Shown here: positions 44,442 to 53,514 of the stretch, piece after piece
Numbering within the stretch: position 1 is the first letter of the stretch
Layout of the letters: every line of letters starts with the position of its first letter
Source of the DNA: Flavobacterium tagetis
Lineage (GTDB): Bacteria; Bacteroidota; Bacteroidia; Flavobacteriales; Flavobacteriaceae
NCBI RefSeq assembly: GCF_016735615.1
Contig: NZ_JAERSF010000001.1
Span: forward strand, 806,001 to 870,000
Length of the DNA stretch: 64,000 bases
Direction of reading: 5' to 3'
Position numbers and translations under genes: made by a program
The notes under the pieces: generated by a model
What the model was told of the DNA's origin: nothing
What the model saw: the letters and a program-made list of their open reading frames with translations, nothing else
The model's database searches: none

Positions 44442-44896
44442 AGTATAGTGCTTGTTTTAAGTTATTGATTTGCAATATTTTACATGTTTGTTTTTTCAAT
44501 AAAAAGCTCAGAAAACCCATTTTCGATTAACGGTTTTGCTTTTTATCTAGTTTTGGATAGGCAATAATATAAACATTAAAAAACATGAAAATCAGACGCA
44601 TAAAAACAGTTGATTTTTGAATAAAAAAATCACAAACCAAGTTTACCAAAATGACTTGAACTAGTCAAAATTGAAACCTAAAGATTATAAAAAATACTCC
44701 CAAAAACGAACCTAAGCAGTACCTTTTTTTAGAAAAATTAACTTACAAAACAAAGCCTATTTCTTACTGCTTTTAAGTCTAAAAAATCTTATATAAACCA
44801 TTTTTAGTGCTGTTTTTAGCATTTAATAAAATTGCACAAAAAACATTTATGAAAGATTTATAGTATTAATTTTTTAATTCAAATAATTATTAAATC

Positions 44897-45037
44897 ATGA
44901 AAAAAATAACAAATTAACATTCGAAGATTTTGAACTAGAAACAATTTCTAAAAAAGAAAAAGACAAATTAAAGGTGGTCACACGAAGATCCAATAGAACA
45001 TAGTAACTCCGAAAAGTCTGCTGCTGGAAACAATTAA
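44897..45037 (+). pseudogene. Frameshifted duplicate of the GG-leader peptide gene
   Basis: The first 80 bases are nearly identical to the intact gene at 45084. After ATG there are seven A instead of five, a +2 shift that stops the frame after six codons. A second 2-base excess (CACA for CA) follows the GGTGGT of the cleavage site. Correcting both gives a leader ending KLKGG and a Cys-free core ending KSAAGNN. It is a decayed tandem copy. Confidence 0.7.
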
Positions 45038-45083
45038 GCAGAATTTGAAAACATTTAAAAATAAATCCAAAAAAAATCAAGTC

Positions 45084-45227
45084 ATGAAAAATAACAAATT
45101 AACATTCGAAGATTTTCAACTAGAAACAATTTCTAGAAAAGAACAAAAAACAATTAAGGGAGGAGAAGGAGAACCGCTTCCTGATCCAAATCCGGGAAAA
45201 GGGGATGGTGGTAACGGAAGTACATAA
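45084..45227 (+). CDS. GG-leader precursor peptide 4, cysteine-free
   Basis: A 47-residue precursor starting at ATG 45084; the longer frame from 45045 adds a Lys-rich prefix absent from the duplicate. The leader MKNNKLTFEDFQLETISRK ends EQKTIKGG, exactly the eight residues at the end of precursor 1, so the same C39 transporter probably cuts it. The 20-residue core EGEPLPDPNPGKGDGGNGST is acidic, Pro/Gly-rich and lacks Cys. It is on the opposite strand from the Cys-rich precursors and converges on the regulator gene. It could be a signal peptide or a structural peptide. Confidence 0.8.
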   Translation: MKNNKLTFEDFQLETISRKEQKTIKGGEGEPLPDPNPGKGDGGNGST

Positions 45228-45254
45228 AAAATAAAAATTACAATTTATTAAAAA

Positions 45255-47030
45255 CTAAATATTATTCGCAAACTGAGCTGGAGACACTCCAGTTCTTTTG
45301 CGAAATGATTTTGCAAAAGAAACCGCATTCTTAAAACCTACACTTTCTGCAATTGCCTGTGTAGAATATTTACGGTATAAATGATTTGTAATCATTTGGT
45401 TAATAACATAATTAATCTTCAATTCATTAGAATATTCACTAAAAGATTTTCCAAATCTTTTGTTCACTACATAAGAGAGATAGGTAGTATTGGTTTTTAT
45501 TTTTTTTGCGGCATAAGAAAGCGTAAAATCAGCATTTAAATATTCGAGCTTTTCTTCTAATGCTAACAGTTTTTCAACTATCTTATTTTCTTTAGCCTCA
45601 TCAATGCTCAAGTTCGCATTTTCCTTTTTTATAGCAACATCTTCATTTTCAAGAACCTCCATTGCTGCTTTTTCATCAGGTGCCTCTTCTATTTCTGTTT
45701 TTTCAAGTTCTTTTTTCTCTAGATTAGATTTAAACTCTTCAATTAAAGCATTCATTTTCTTTTGAGCTCTATTTTTATCCCTGATATTTTTAATAAGGAA
45801 AAATACAATTCCGATTACTAGAATTACATAAAATATTTTCAGTGCTTTATTCCAAAATACTTCATATTTATACTTCTCCTGAACGCTAAGCATCTCGTCA
45901 CTAAGATCTGCTGTTCCCAGTTTATAGTTAACCTCTAATGTCTCTTCTCTAAGATTTCCTTCATATTTTTCGTAAGAGTCTAAGTATATCTTAGAGTGCT
46001 TATAAGCCAGTTCAGGTTCATTTTTAATACTATAAATTTTAGCTTGTATATAATTAGACTTAAAATAACTATTACCCATAGTTTTATTCTTTTGGCTAAT
46101 AGAATCTACCTTTTTTAAAAATATAAGAGCTTTATCGTATTTCTTAGTAGAATAATAAAGATCTCCTAAATTATAATTGGCAATTTGATACAATTTTTCA
46201 TTATCAGTCTGTTTTGCATAAAAAGAGATATCGTAATAAATTTTTTCAGCATTTGTATAATCCTTTTTAAACAGATAAATATTTCCTAAACTAAGTTTAG
46301 AAATAGTCTGATTGTCAATAAATTTATCAGAATATGATATACCTTTTTTATAATAATACTCTGCAGAATCTAATAGATATGCTTTCTCTCGATTCTTGTA
46401 GTAATATCCTTCATAAGCGTTTCCGAGATTTGTATATGTATTGCTTTTGGAATTCTGAAACTGATCTTTTTCATACAAACTCTCATTCTTATCTAGAAAT
46501 GCATTATTCTGTCTTAAGATTTTTATAGACAACTGATAATTCCCAACGCCTTCATTTAATAAAGCAATATTGGCTTTAAATTTTACAATTTGAACAACAT
46601 CATTTATTTTGGAAGAAAGTTTCACCCCTTCCTGATAACTGCTGAGAGCTTTACCATAATTTGATCTTTTCCAATAAGTAAGACCTCTGTAGTTGCATAA
46701 ATATGCATGCAGCTTTATTTTATTATTAGACTCTGGAATTTTAGCTAAATGCTTTAGCGCTTCTGCATACATTTTATCAGATTGATCAGCATTACCTTTT
46801 AGTTGATACAGGTAAGAACCAGCACCATACGCAAATGCTTGATGAAGCTCATTTTTAGACTTAAGTATCTGATTCACAAAAACTAAACCTTCATCATAAT
46901 TTCCATTAATACTAAAACGGATTTTATCCTGTAATTCTAAGTACTTTTGTTCTGTGAGCTCCCCTGTAGTTTGAGCAGCCCCACTGGAAAATATTAGTAG
47001 TAAAAAGAAAAAAGAGATGATTAGCCTCAT
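45255..47030 (-). CDS. Membrane-anchored TPR sensor with AraC-type DNA-binding domain
   Basis: A 591-residue regulator. An N-terminal signal sequence (1-19) is followed by about eight TPR-like repeats in the periplasmic part (residues about 40-370: YAEALKHLAKIPE, YLFKKDYTNAEKIYYDI). One membrane helix comes at about 392-412 (FYVILVIGIVFFLIKNI), then a coiled linker, and a C-terminal AraC helix-turn-helix (about 490-590; AIAESVGFKNAVSFAKSFRKRTG). Its layout senses outside and binds DNA inside. Position beside the precursor genes suggests it controls the peptide island, perhaps in response to the exported peptide. Exact -7 box at 47050. Confidence 0.92.
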   Translation of the reverse strand: MRLIISFFFLLLIFSSGAAQTTGELTEQKYLELQDKIRFSINGNYDEGLVFVNQILKSKNELHQAFAYGAGSYLYQLKGNADQSDKMYAEALKHLAKIPESNNKIKLHAYLCNYRGLTYWKRSNYGKALSSYQEGVKLSSKINDVVQIVKFKANIALLNEGVGNYQLSIKILRQNNAFLDKNESLYEKDQFQNSKSNTYTNLGNAYEGYYYKNREKAYLLDSAEYYYKKGISYSDKFIDNQTISKLSLGNIYLFKKDYTNAEKIYYDISFYAKQTDNEKLYQIANYNLGDLYYSTKKYDKALIFLKKVDSISQKNKTMGNSYFKSNYIQAKIYSIKNEPELAYKHSKIYLDSYEKYEGNLREETLEVNYKLGTADLSDEMLSVQEKYKYEVFWNKALKIFYVILVIGIVFFLIKNIRDKNRAQKKMNALIEEFKSNLEKKELEKTEIEEAPDEKAAMEVLENEDVAIKKENANLSIDEAKENKIVEKLLALEEKLEYLNADFTLSYAAKKIKTNTTYLSYVVNKRFGKSFSEYSNELKINYVINQMITNHLYRKYSTQAIAESVGFKNAVSFAKSFRKRTGVSPAQFANNI

Positions 47031-47049
47031 TAAGTTTGTTTTTGGAATT

Positions 47050-47057
47050 CAAAAATA
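47050..47057 (-). promoter_or_regulatory. Candidate -7 box for the TPR-AraC regulator
   Basis: Minus-strand TATTTTTG, 19 bp upstream of the start codon. Confidence 0.55.
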
Positions 47058-47167
47058 GTCTATAAATTATCAATAAACTACAATTAATTTGCCAAATTCC
47101 TATTAATTTTATTTTTACCATATATAAATATAACAATTTTAGCTCTATTTGTTATATTTATATTATG

Positions 47168-47175
47168 TAAATTTG
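47168..47175 (+). promoter_or_regulatory. Candidate -7 box for the acyl-CoA dehydrogenase
   Basis: TAAATTTG followed by C, with a TTG at 47149-47151 (spacing 16), slightly short of the ideal 19. The gene starts at 47197. Confidence 0.55.
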
Positions 47176-47196
47176 CTTTGCTAAAAATTAAACAAC

Positions 47197-48375
47197 ATGA
47201 AACCAGACTTATTTCAATCTCCAGATTACTACAACTTAGACGAATTGCTAACAGACGAGCATAAATTAGTTCGTGAATCAGCACGTGCTTGGGTTAAAAG
47301 AGAAGTCTCTCCTATTATAGAAGAATACGCTCAAAAGGCAGAATTTCCTAAACAAATTATAAAAGGTCTTGGCGAAATTGGCGGTTTTGGCCCTTATATC
47401 CCTGTAGAATATGGAGGAGCAGGATTAGATCAAATCTCTTACGGATTAATTATGCAGGAAATTGAAAGAGGTGATTCTGGTGTAAGATCGACCTCATCTG
47501 TACAATCTTCTTTGGTAATGTATCCTATTTGGAAATACGGAAACGAAGAACAGCGCATGAAGTACTTACCAAAGCTTGCCACTGGTGAATATATTGGCTG
47601 TTTTGGTTTGACAGAACCGGATCATGGTTCAGATCCTGGAAGCATGATTACCAATTTTAAAGATATGGGTGATCATTATCTTTTAAATGGTGCTAAAATG
47701 TGGATTTCGAATGCGCCCTTTGCTGATATTGCTATTGTTTGGGCTAAAAATGAAGAAGGCAGAATTCATGGTTTAATCGTTGAGCGTGGAATGGAAGGAT
47801 TTTCAACTCCAGAAACTCATAATAAATGGTCGCTTCGTGCATCTGCAACAGGCGAACTGATTTTTGACAATGTAAAAGTGCCAAAAGAAAACCTATTGCC
47901 AAACAAATCAGGTTTAGGTGCTCCGCTTGGCTGTTTAGATTCTGCTCGTTATGGAATTGCTTGGGGAGCGATCGGTGCAGCAATGGACTGCTACGATACT
48001 GCTTTAAGATATGCAAAAGAGAGAATTCAGTTCGGAAAACCAATTGGCGGAACTCAATTACAGCAGAAAAAATTGGCTGAAATGATTACCGAAATTACAA
48101 AAGCGCAATTATTAACTTGGCGTTTGGGTGTTTTAAGAAACGAAGGAAAAGCTACAACAGCACAGATTTCTATGGCAAAACGTAATAACGTCAACATGGC
48201 AATTACCATCGCTCGAGAAGCAAGACAAATGCTGGGAGGTATGGGAATCACTGGCGAATACTCAATTATGCGCCACATGATGAACCTAGAAAGTGTTATT
48301 ACTTATGAAGGAACACATGATATTCATTTATTGATAACTGGAATGGATGTAACTGGAATTCCCGCATTTAAATAA
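47197..48375 (+). CDS. Acyl-CoA dehydrogenase, glutaryl-CoA dehydrogenase-like
   Basis: A 392-residue FAD enzyme of lysine/tryptophan degradation or a related acyl-CoA oxidation. Conserved blocks: GCFGLTEPDHGSDPGSM (FAD/substrate binding), WISNAPFADIAIVWA, and RIQFGKPIGGTQLQQKKLAEM. The catalytic base Glu371 stands in ESVITYEGTHDIH, its position in glutaryl-CoA dehydrogenases. Length is normal. Monocistronic, ended by a strong hairpin. Glutaryl specificity rests on overall similarity only. Confidence 0.9.
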   Translation: MKPDLFQSPDYYNLDELLTDEHKLVRESARAWVKREVSPIIEEYAQKAEFPKQIIKGLGEIGGFGPYIPVEYGGAGLDQISYGLIMQEIERGDSGVRSTSSVQSSLVMYPIWKYGNEEQRMKYLPKLATGEYIGCFGLTEPDHGSDPGSMITNFKDMGDHYLLNGAKMWISNAPFADIAIVWAKNEEGRIHGLIVERGMEGFSTPETHNKWSLRASATGELIFDNVKVPKENLLPNKSGLGAPLGCLDSARYGIAWGAIGAAMDCYDTALRYAKERIQFGKPIGGTQLQQKKLAEMITEITKAQLLTWRLGVLRNEGKATTAQISMAKRNNVNMAITIAREARQMLGGMGITGEYSIMRHMMNLESVITYEGTHDIHLLITGMDVTGIPAFK

Positions 48376-48409
48376 TTGGTAATTATTAAAATATACACAA
48401 AATCAATCT

Positions 48410-48440
48410 AAAAAGCTTCTTCTTGACGGAGAAGCTTTTT
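48410..48440 (+). terminator. Terminator after the acyl-CoA dehydrogenase
   Basis: AAAAAGCTTCT (48410-48420) pairs with AGAAGCTTTTT (48430-48440). Its last T is also the first base of the next promoter's -7 box. Confidence 0.88.
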
Positions 48441-48447
48441 ATCTTTG
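48440..48447 (+). promoter_or_regulatory. -7 box abutting the terminator, for the DUF3050 gene
   Basis: TATCTTTG followed by CA, sharing one base with the terminator stem. It decides that translation starts at ATG 48465, not upstream at 48423. Confidence 0.6.
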
Positions 48448-48464
48448 CATCAAAATTTTTTAAA

Positions 48465-49247
48465 ATGAATATCGAAACGATAAACAAAAGCATACAATCA
48501 CAAAAAGACCAACTACTAAACCACTCTTTATACAATAAGATTCAAAACATAGATGACTTACACAGCTTTCTAGAAACTCACGTTTATGCTGTTTGGGATT
48601 TTATGTCACTTTTAAAAGCCTTGCAAGCTAAACTTACCTGCACCACAACACCTTGGTTTGCAACCAAAAACCCAGAAACTCGTTATTTAATTAATGAAAT
48701 TGTTCTTGCAGAAGAAACCGATTTGACAATTGATGGAAGAAGGCAAAGCCATTACGAAATGTATCTAGAAGCTATGGAAGCGTGTGGAGCAAATACAACT
48801 GGAGTTTTAAGCTTTTTATCAGAAGTGCATTCGCTTCACAATATATTTGTTGCCATCAAACAAAGTTCGCTGCACCCAAATGTAAAATCGTTTTTGGACT
48901 TTACTTTTAGAGTTATCGAAGAAGGAAAACCACACGAGATTGCAGCAGCATTTACTTTTGGGAGAGAAGATTTGATTCCGAGCATGTTTACTCAAATTTT
49001 AAAGAATTTCCAGAAAAACCTTCCAGATACAGATCTAACAAAATTGCTTTATTATTTTGAAAGACATATTGAATTGGATGCCGACGAACATGGACCAATG
49101 GCCATGCAGATGATTACAGAATTATGCGAAGACGATGCCCAAAAATGGAAAGAAGTCGAAGAAGTTTCAGTTCTTGCATTAGAAAGACGTATCGCACTTT
49201 GGAACGCCATTGAAGAAGAAATCGTTATGAAAACCGAAATGGTTTAG
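48465..49247 (+). CDS. DUF3050-family protein (haem-oxygenase-like helical fold)
   Basis: A 260-residue cytosolic, all-helical protein starting MNIETINKSIQSQKDQLLNH. Family hallmarks: ETHVYAVWDFMSLLKALQ, NEIVLAEETD, and FERHIELDADEHGPMAMQM with conserved His and Asp/Glu residues that resemble a di-metal or haem-oxygenase-like scaffold. No reaction is assigned to my knowledge. Monocistronic; a conserved-looking palindromic hairpin follows. Confidence 0.88.
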   Translation: MNIETINKSIQSQKDQLLNHSLYNKIQNIDDLHSFLETHVYAVWDFMSLLKALQAKLTCTTTPWFATKNPETRYLINEIVLAEETDLTIDGRRQSHYEMYLEAMEACGANTTGVLSFLSEVHSLHNIFVAIKQSSLHPNVKSFLDFTFRVIEEGKPHEIAAAFTFGREDLIPSMFTQILKNFQKNLPDTDLTKLLYYFERHIELDADEHGPMAMQMITELCEDDAQKWKEVEEVSVLALERRIALWNAIEEEIVMKTEMV

Positions 49248-49286
49248 TTTTTTTAGAAGCAGAACCACTCATTTTCAAAACATCTT

Positions 49287-49356
49287 TAGTCCCGCTATTC
49301 ACTATATCTTTTGTTCTGAACCCCAGAACAAAAGGATATCGTTTCTATCGGGGCTA
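49287..49356. repeat. 70-bp imperfect palindromic hairpin element
   Basis: TAGTCCCG (49287) pairs with CGGGGCTA (ending 49356); TTTTGTTCTG (49309-49318) pairs exactly with CAGAACAAAA (49324-49333), extended by ATATC/GATAT with one bulge. I recall very similar AGTCCCGC...GCGGGGCT hairpins downstream of many flavobacterial genes, so this is probably a dispersed element that may also act as a terminator for the two convergent genes. Confidence 0.65.
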
Positions 49357-49393
49357 GATTAGATCGTATCATTTTCAAAAGAAACAGAGAACC

Positions 49394-50413
49394 CTACTTC
49401 TTCGATTTCCAAATAAACCCATCCAACAAATAATGCGTAAACTGAGGAACCGTCAGCAAAGGAACTAACAAAATCTGCCAACTCGAAAAATCAAGATTAG
49501 TAACGCTAATATTCTCATTCCAAACAAAAAGTTCCCAAAGAAATTCTTCCGAAAAGGCAATTAAAAACAAAATTCCAATATAAATTAAAAGTCCTCTGTA
49601 TTGTTTCAAAAAAGACAATCGTCCTAATTCTTCATCAGATTTTCCATCAATTTCTTTAAAATAAACTAAAGCCATGTACGGAATTCCATGCGAAACGACA
49701 TTCAATAAAGTAAAAATCAAATCATCATTAAAATAGACGATTCCGAAGTACCAAGAAAGCGCAGTTCCTAGAATAATGCTGTTTTTCGGAATATTAAAAA
49801 AACGGCTTTGAATAGATTTTACAGCGGTATAGACGACATACAGAATCAAAATTGCAATGTAAATCCAAAACAGGATTTCTAGAATTCTTTGGTTTTCAAA
49901 TCTAAAAAACTCATTTTCTACAAACCAGTTAAACTTTCGCTTTGACGAAAAAAACCAATACAGCATTGGGTATCCCGTTGAAGCATAAATCGTCAGATTA
50001 TCAATCCAAACCGAAATTTTGGTCTTCATTTCTTTTCTGGCGTATAATCTCATAAAGCCATATTGCTGTCTAATGAAATGAAAAACAGCCACATAAGCCA
50101 GAAACGACCAAAAAACTAAACTCCCAAAGGAGAAAAGTACAATTCCGGTTACGAAACAAAAAAGTGGCAAAAGAATCAATCTTCGTTTTTGTTTCTGAAA
50201 CTCATCAGCAACAAAATAAGTTTTGAATAATGTTGCATAAACGTGCGCCACATCTATAAAAACAATCAAAAAAAGCCAAGTGTAAAAAGAATAATTTTCT
50301 TCAATCTGAGCGATATAATCCTGAAAAATAAAAATGATCGCCAATACAAAAAATGACGGACCAATTATAAAAGCCAAATCGGTTTTGGGTTTATGAATCC
50401 AAGGTTGTTCCAT
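49394..50413 (-). CDS. Polytopic membrane protein of the speD-speE cluster
   Basis: A 339-residue protein with eight to nine hydrophobic helices and conserved-looking histidines in membrane segments (VFHFIRQQYGFMR, VVSHGIPYMALVYF, VPQFTHYLLDGF). It resembles no transporter I can name; the scattered His residues recall membrane oxidases or desaturases, but no such motif is complete. Its start overlaps the flavin oxidase gene by 23 bp, so it is the last gene of the seven-gene cluster. Confidence 0.75.
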   Translation of the reverse strand: MEQPWIHKPKTDLAFIIGPSFFVLAIIFIFQDYIAQIEENYSFYTWLFLIVFIDVAHVYATLFKTYFVADEFQKQKRRLILLPLFCFVTGIVLFSFGSLVFWSFLAYVAVFHFIRQQYGFMRLYARKEMKTKISVWIDNLTIYASTGYPMLYWFFSSKRKFNWFVENEFFRFENQRILEILFWIYIAILILYVVYTAVKSIQSRFFNIPKNSIILGTALSWYFGIVYFNDDLIFTLLNVVSHGIPYMALVYFKEIDGKSDEELGRLSFLKQYRGLLIYIGILFLIAFSEEFLWELFVWNENISVTNLDFSSWQILLVPLLTVPQFTHYLLDGFIWKSKK

Positions 50414-52022
50414 CTACAATTTCATTTACAACATTAATTCCTTGATGAAAAGCTTCTTCAAAAATCGAAATTCCTGATAAATCGCTGTGCGCGAAATAGA
50501 TCTTATTTTCAATATTCTGTTTAGCCTGCTTTTTTGATTCTCCAAAAATAAAACCTGGCGCAGGCGAAATCATTCCGTGACCTAATAAAAACACTTCAAT
50601 ATCTTCTGCACATTCTTCAATATCAGGATGCGCGACTTTTAAATCATTCAAAACAAAATGTTTCCAGTATTCTTTGTCTTTTTTATAAAGCTCTTTTCTA
50701 GTTTTCTTCAAATCAGCCGAAGAAAAACTATAATAGTATGTAATCACTTTTTTATCCTGAATCTGATTTACAGTCTGATGCTGATCGTAAACATATCCCA
50801 AACCTTTTGCATCATAAATGACATTATCCCAAGAAAGCGGAAAACTAAAATTATCCGATAAATCGTTTACAATCAGCGTTGCCAAAAGCCAAGGCGTGTA
50901 ATGAAAATCTTTGGTAAACACTTTTCTGTCTTCAATCAAATATTGGTTTACAAACTGCGGAGAAGCCATTATCACTTTATCGGCAATAATTTCAACCGAG
51001 GTTTTCTTTACATCATCAAAAGCTTTTACATTAACCTTATTATTCTCTATTTTAACTTCATAAACCAAATGATTTTTCAACGATTTGTCTTTCGTATATT
51101 TTTTCAAATGATTAGCCAAACGTGCATTTCCTTCGGACCACGTTAAAACGCTGTCGTGCTTTTCGGGGGTAGAATCTTGTTTTCTTCCTGCAAAATAATG
51201 AATTCCTGCCCAAGCCGAAACGTATTCGATTCCTAATCCAAAATCGTCTTTGCAGCAATAATCGATATAATTAAACAAAGGTTCAGACGTAAAATGATTG
51301 TCTTTAAACCATTGTTTCATGGTGATTTTATCCAAGGCTCTCGTCTTTTCGTCTTTAGAAGAAAGATAAAGCGGAATATCAAACAAATACTTCTGATCTT
51401 CTCCTTTGGCAGTTCTAAACGCATCCATTTTTTTGAAGAATTTATCAAACTCTAAATCATCAGAAATCAAATTTCCTTCTTTAGGAACAACACCTTCCTG
51501 CCAATTATTTTTATAGAACAAACGTTCGTCAGGCGCGAAAGTCAATTGTAATTCATCAAAAACAGGAAAGCCTTTTTCATCATAACCTTGAATTATCTTT
51601 TCTTCTTCCAGAAAATGAAGCAGTTCTTTATCCTGAAAATTCGGCAATGGCAAATAATGCGCGCCCAAAGGATATTTAGAATATTTATTTTCTCCGTTGG
51701 AAGAATTTCCACCTAAATGATTTTCCAATTCTACGACCAAAAAATCTGAAATTCCTTTTTTATGGAATTGACGCGCCGCGCTTAAACCCGAAATTCCACC
51801 GCCAACAATCAAATATGGAATTTCAATTTTCTTAGTTGGTTTAGGAAAATCTTTAATCCATAAACGATGCCCAAGCAAGTGCTTAGTGCCCGATAAACGA
51901 ATCATCAGTACGGCAATTTTATCAGAACAAAATTGCAGAAACGGAACCGCAATTAACGCCGCACCAACTACTTTTATAAAACCCCTTCTGGATTTATTGC
52001 AGTTTTCCCCACTCTTCATCAA
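50391..52022 (-). CDS. Flavin-dependent amine-oxidase-like protein with Tat-like signal
   Basis: A 543-residue FAD/NAD(P)-binding oxidoreductase. The N-terminus SRRGFIKVVGAALIAVPFL is a Tat-type twin-arginine signal. The dinucleotide motif IVGGGISGLSAARQF (about 68-82) is followed by a GGNSSNG loop as in amine oxidases and phytoene desaturases. Beside speD and speE genes, polyamine oxidation outside the cytoplasm is a plausible role, inferred only from context. The start overlaps the speE-like gene by 29 bp (26 bp if the second Met is used). Confidence 0.85.
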   Translation of the reverse strand: MMKSGENCNKSRRGFIKVVGAALIAVPFLQFCSDKIAVLMIRLSGTKHLLGHRLWIKDFPKPTKKIEIPYLIVGGGISGLSAARQFHKKGISDFLVVELENHLGGNSSNGENKYSKYPLGAHYLPLPNFQDKELLHFLEEEKIIQGYDEKGFPVFDELQLTFAPDERLFYKNNWQEGVVPKEGNLISDDLEFDKFFKKMDAFRTAKGEDQKYLFDIPLYLSSKDEKTRALDKITMKQWFKDNHFTSEPLFNYIDYCCKDDFGLGIEYVSAWAGIHYFAGRKQDSTPEKHDSVLTWSEGNARLANHLKKYTKDKSLKNHLVYEVKIENNKVNVKAFDDVKKTSVEIIADKVIMASPQFVNQYLIEDRKVFTKDFHYTPWLLATLIVNDLSDNFSFPLSWDNVIYDAKGLGYVYDQHQTVNQIQDKKVITYYYSFSSADLKKTRKELYKKDKEYWKHFVLNDLKVAHPDIEECAEDIEVFLLGHGMISPAPGFIFGESKKQAKQNIENKIYFAHSDLSGISIFEEAFHQGINVVNEIVDGTTLDS

Positions 52023-53514
52023 AATAGCGTACTAAAATCTGGTTGTCTAAACGATTGATTTCTATTTGGTTCGAAATCATATCATTCGTAAAATAATTAA
52101 ATCGGTCGAATTGATAATTATAGAATTTCAATCCGTCTGCTTTTCGGTTTACAGAATTAAAAGTCGTACCAAAACCGTTTATCGCAATCGTATAACCCCA
52201 TTCGCCAAACGAAGGTACATAAGCATGATATGCATCAACTTGCGGAAAAACCTGCATTACCGTTTTATTAATGCACCAAAATGATTTAGGCGCAAAATAA
52301 GGCGATGTGGTTTGTATAACAACCGCTGCATCTGGCTGTAAAATGGTTTTTATAGTTTGATAAAAATTAAGCGAATACAATTTCCCTAAACTATAATTGG
52401 ACGGATCCGGAAAATCGATTATCGCAATATCGTATTTCTCTTTGTTATTTTTCGCCCAAATATAAGCGTCAGTATTGATTACTGTAACTTTAGTGTTATT
52501 CAACGAATTCTGATTGAAATTCGTCAATACCGTATTGGTTTTGAACAGCTTTGTCATTCCTTCATCCAAATCTACCAAAGTCACTTTCTGAACGTCTTTG
52601 TATTTCAGGATTTCACGAACCGCGAGACCGTCGCCTCCGCCTAAAACCAAAACATTTTTAACGCTTTTAGCCATCGACATTACAGGATGCACAAGAGCCT
52701 CGTGGTAACGATATTCGTCTGCAGAACTGAATTGTAGGTTATTATTCAAATAAAGCCTGTAATCGCTCTTATTATGCGTTAAAACGATACGCTGATAAGG
52801 TGTCGAATTCGTATAAATGATATTCTCTCCATACAATTTCCCTTCTGAATAGGCTAGAATATCATTCGAGAAAATAAAAACAGCCAGTAATAATACAAAA
52901 GAGAAAATGGCCTTTGCTTTCAAAAAATAAACGCTTTTTAGTTCTCTCTTTAACAAAAAACAAAGAACAATAGCGATACTTACATTAATCATTCCGAAGA
53001 AAAGAGAAGTTCCCATGATTCCTAATTTCGGAACTAAAACTAACGGGAATAAAATTGATGCCAGCAAAGCACCGATGTAATCAAATGTAAAAACATTTGA
53101 AACTAGATCTTTAAACTCTACTCTGTCTTTTAAAATATTCATTAAAAGTGGAATCTCCAATCCGACTAAAAATCCCGTTACGAAAACAAATAAATATAAA
53201 ATGAACTGGAAAGAGCCCACATTTTCAAAAAGCAGAAACAAAACCACAGAACTCAGACCTCCAATAAGTCCGACCAAGATTTCGATTTCTACAAAAGTGT
53301 TGAGCAGATTCTTATGAAAAAACTTTGAAAAAAAAGAGCCTATACCCATCGAAAACAGGTACACGCCAATAATAAATGAAAACTGCTTTACAGAATCGCC
53401 TAGTAAATAACTCGCCAAAGTTCCCGCAACCAATTCATAAATTAGTCCGCAAGTGGCAATTATAAATACAGCAAAAAGTAAAAGAAATTCAAACCTAAGA
53501 AACTTTTTACCCAT
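51994..53514 (-). CDS. Membrane-anchored spermidine-synthase-like protein
   Basis: A 506-residue protein starting at ATG 53514, where ATGGGTAA overlaps the stop of the DUF350 gene. Residues 1-205 form about seven membrane helices; residues 220-506 form an aminopropyltransferase domain with the SAM motif VLVLGGGDGLAVREIL, then VTLVDLDEG and the IAIIDFPDPSNYSLGKLYS segment. Membrane-fused SpeE homologues are known but their products are often unverified. Clustered with speD, so it probably uses decarboxylated SAM. Confidence 0.88.
   Translation of the reverse strand: MGKKFLRFEFLLLFAVFIIATCGLIYELVAGTLASYLLGDSVKQFSFIIGVYLFSMGIGSFFSKFFHKNLLNTFVEIEILVGLIGGLSSVVLFLLFENVGSFQFILYLFVFVTGFLVGLEIPLLMNILKDRVEFKDLVSNVFTFDYIGALLASILFPLVLVPKLGIMGTSLFFGMINVSIAIVLCFLLKRELKSVYFLKAKAIFSFVLLLAVFIFSNDILAYSEGKLYGENIIYTNSTPYQRIVLTHNKSDYRLYLNNNLQFSSADEYRYHEALVHPVMSMAKSVKNVLVLGGGDGLAVREILKYKDVQKVTLVDLDEGMTKLFKTNTVLTNFNQNSLNNTKVTVINTDAYIWAKNNKEKYDIAIIDFPDPSNYSLGKLYSLNFYQTIKTILQPDAAVVIQTTSPYFAPKSFWCINKTVMQVFPQVDAYHAYVPSFGEWGYTIAINGFGTTFNSVNRKADGLKFYNYQFDRFNYFTNDMISNQIEINRLDNQILVRYFDEEWGKLQ

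Larger units (their letters stand above)
44323..44896. other. 574-bp AT-rich control region of the peptide island
   Basis: It lies between the oxidase gene (minus) and the plus-strand peptide remnant. It contains a poor minus-strand -7 box and a direct-repeat pair, listed separately. No further leader-type ORF was found on either strand. Confidence 0.55.
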
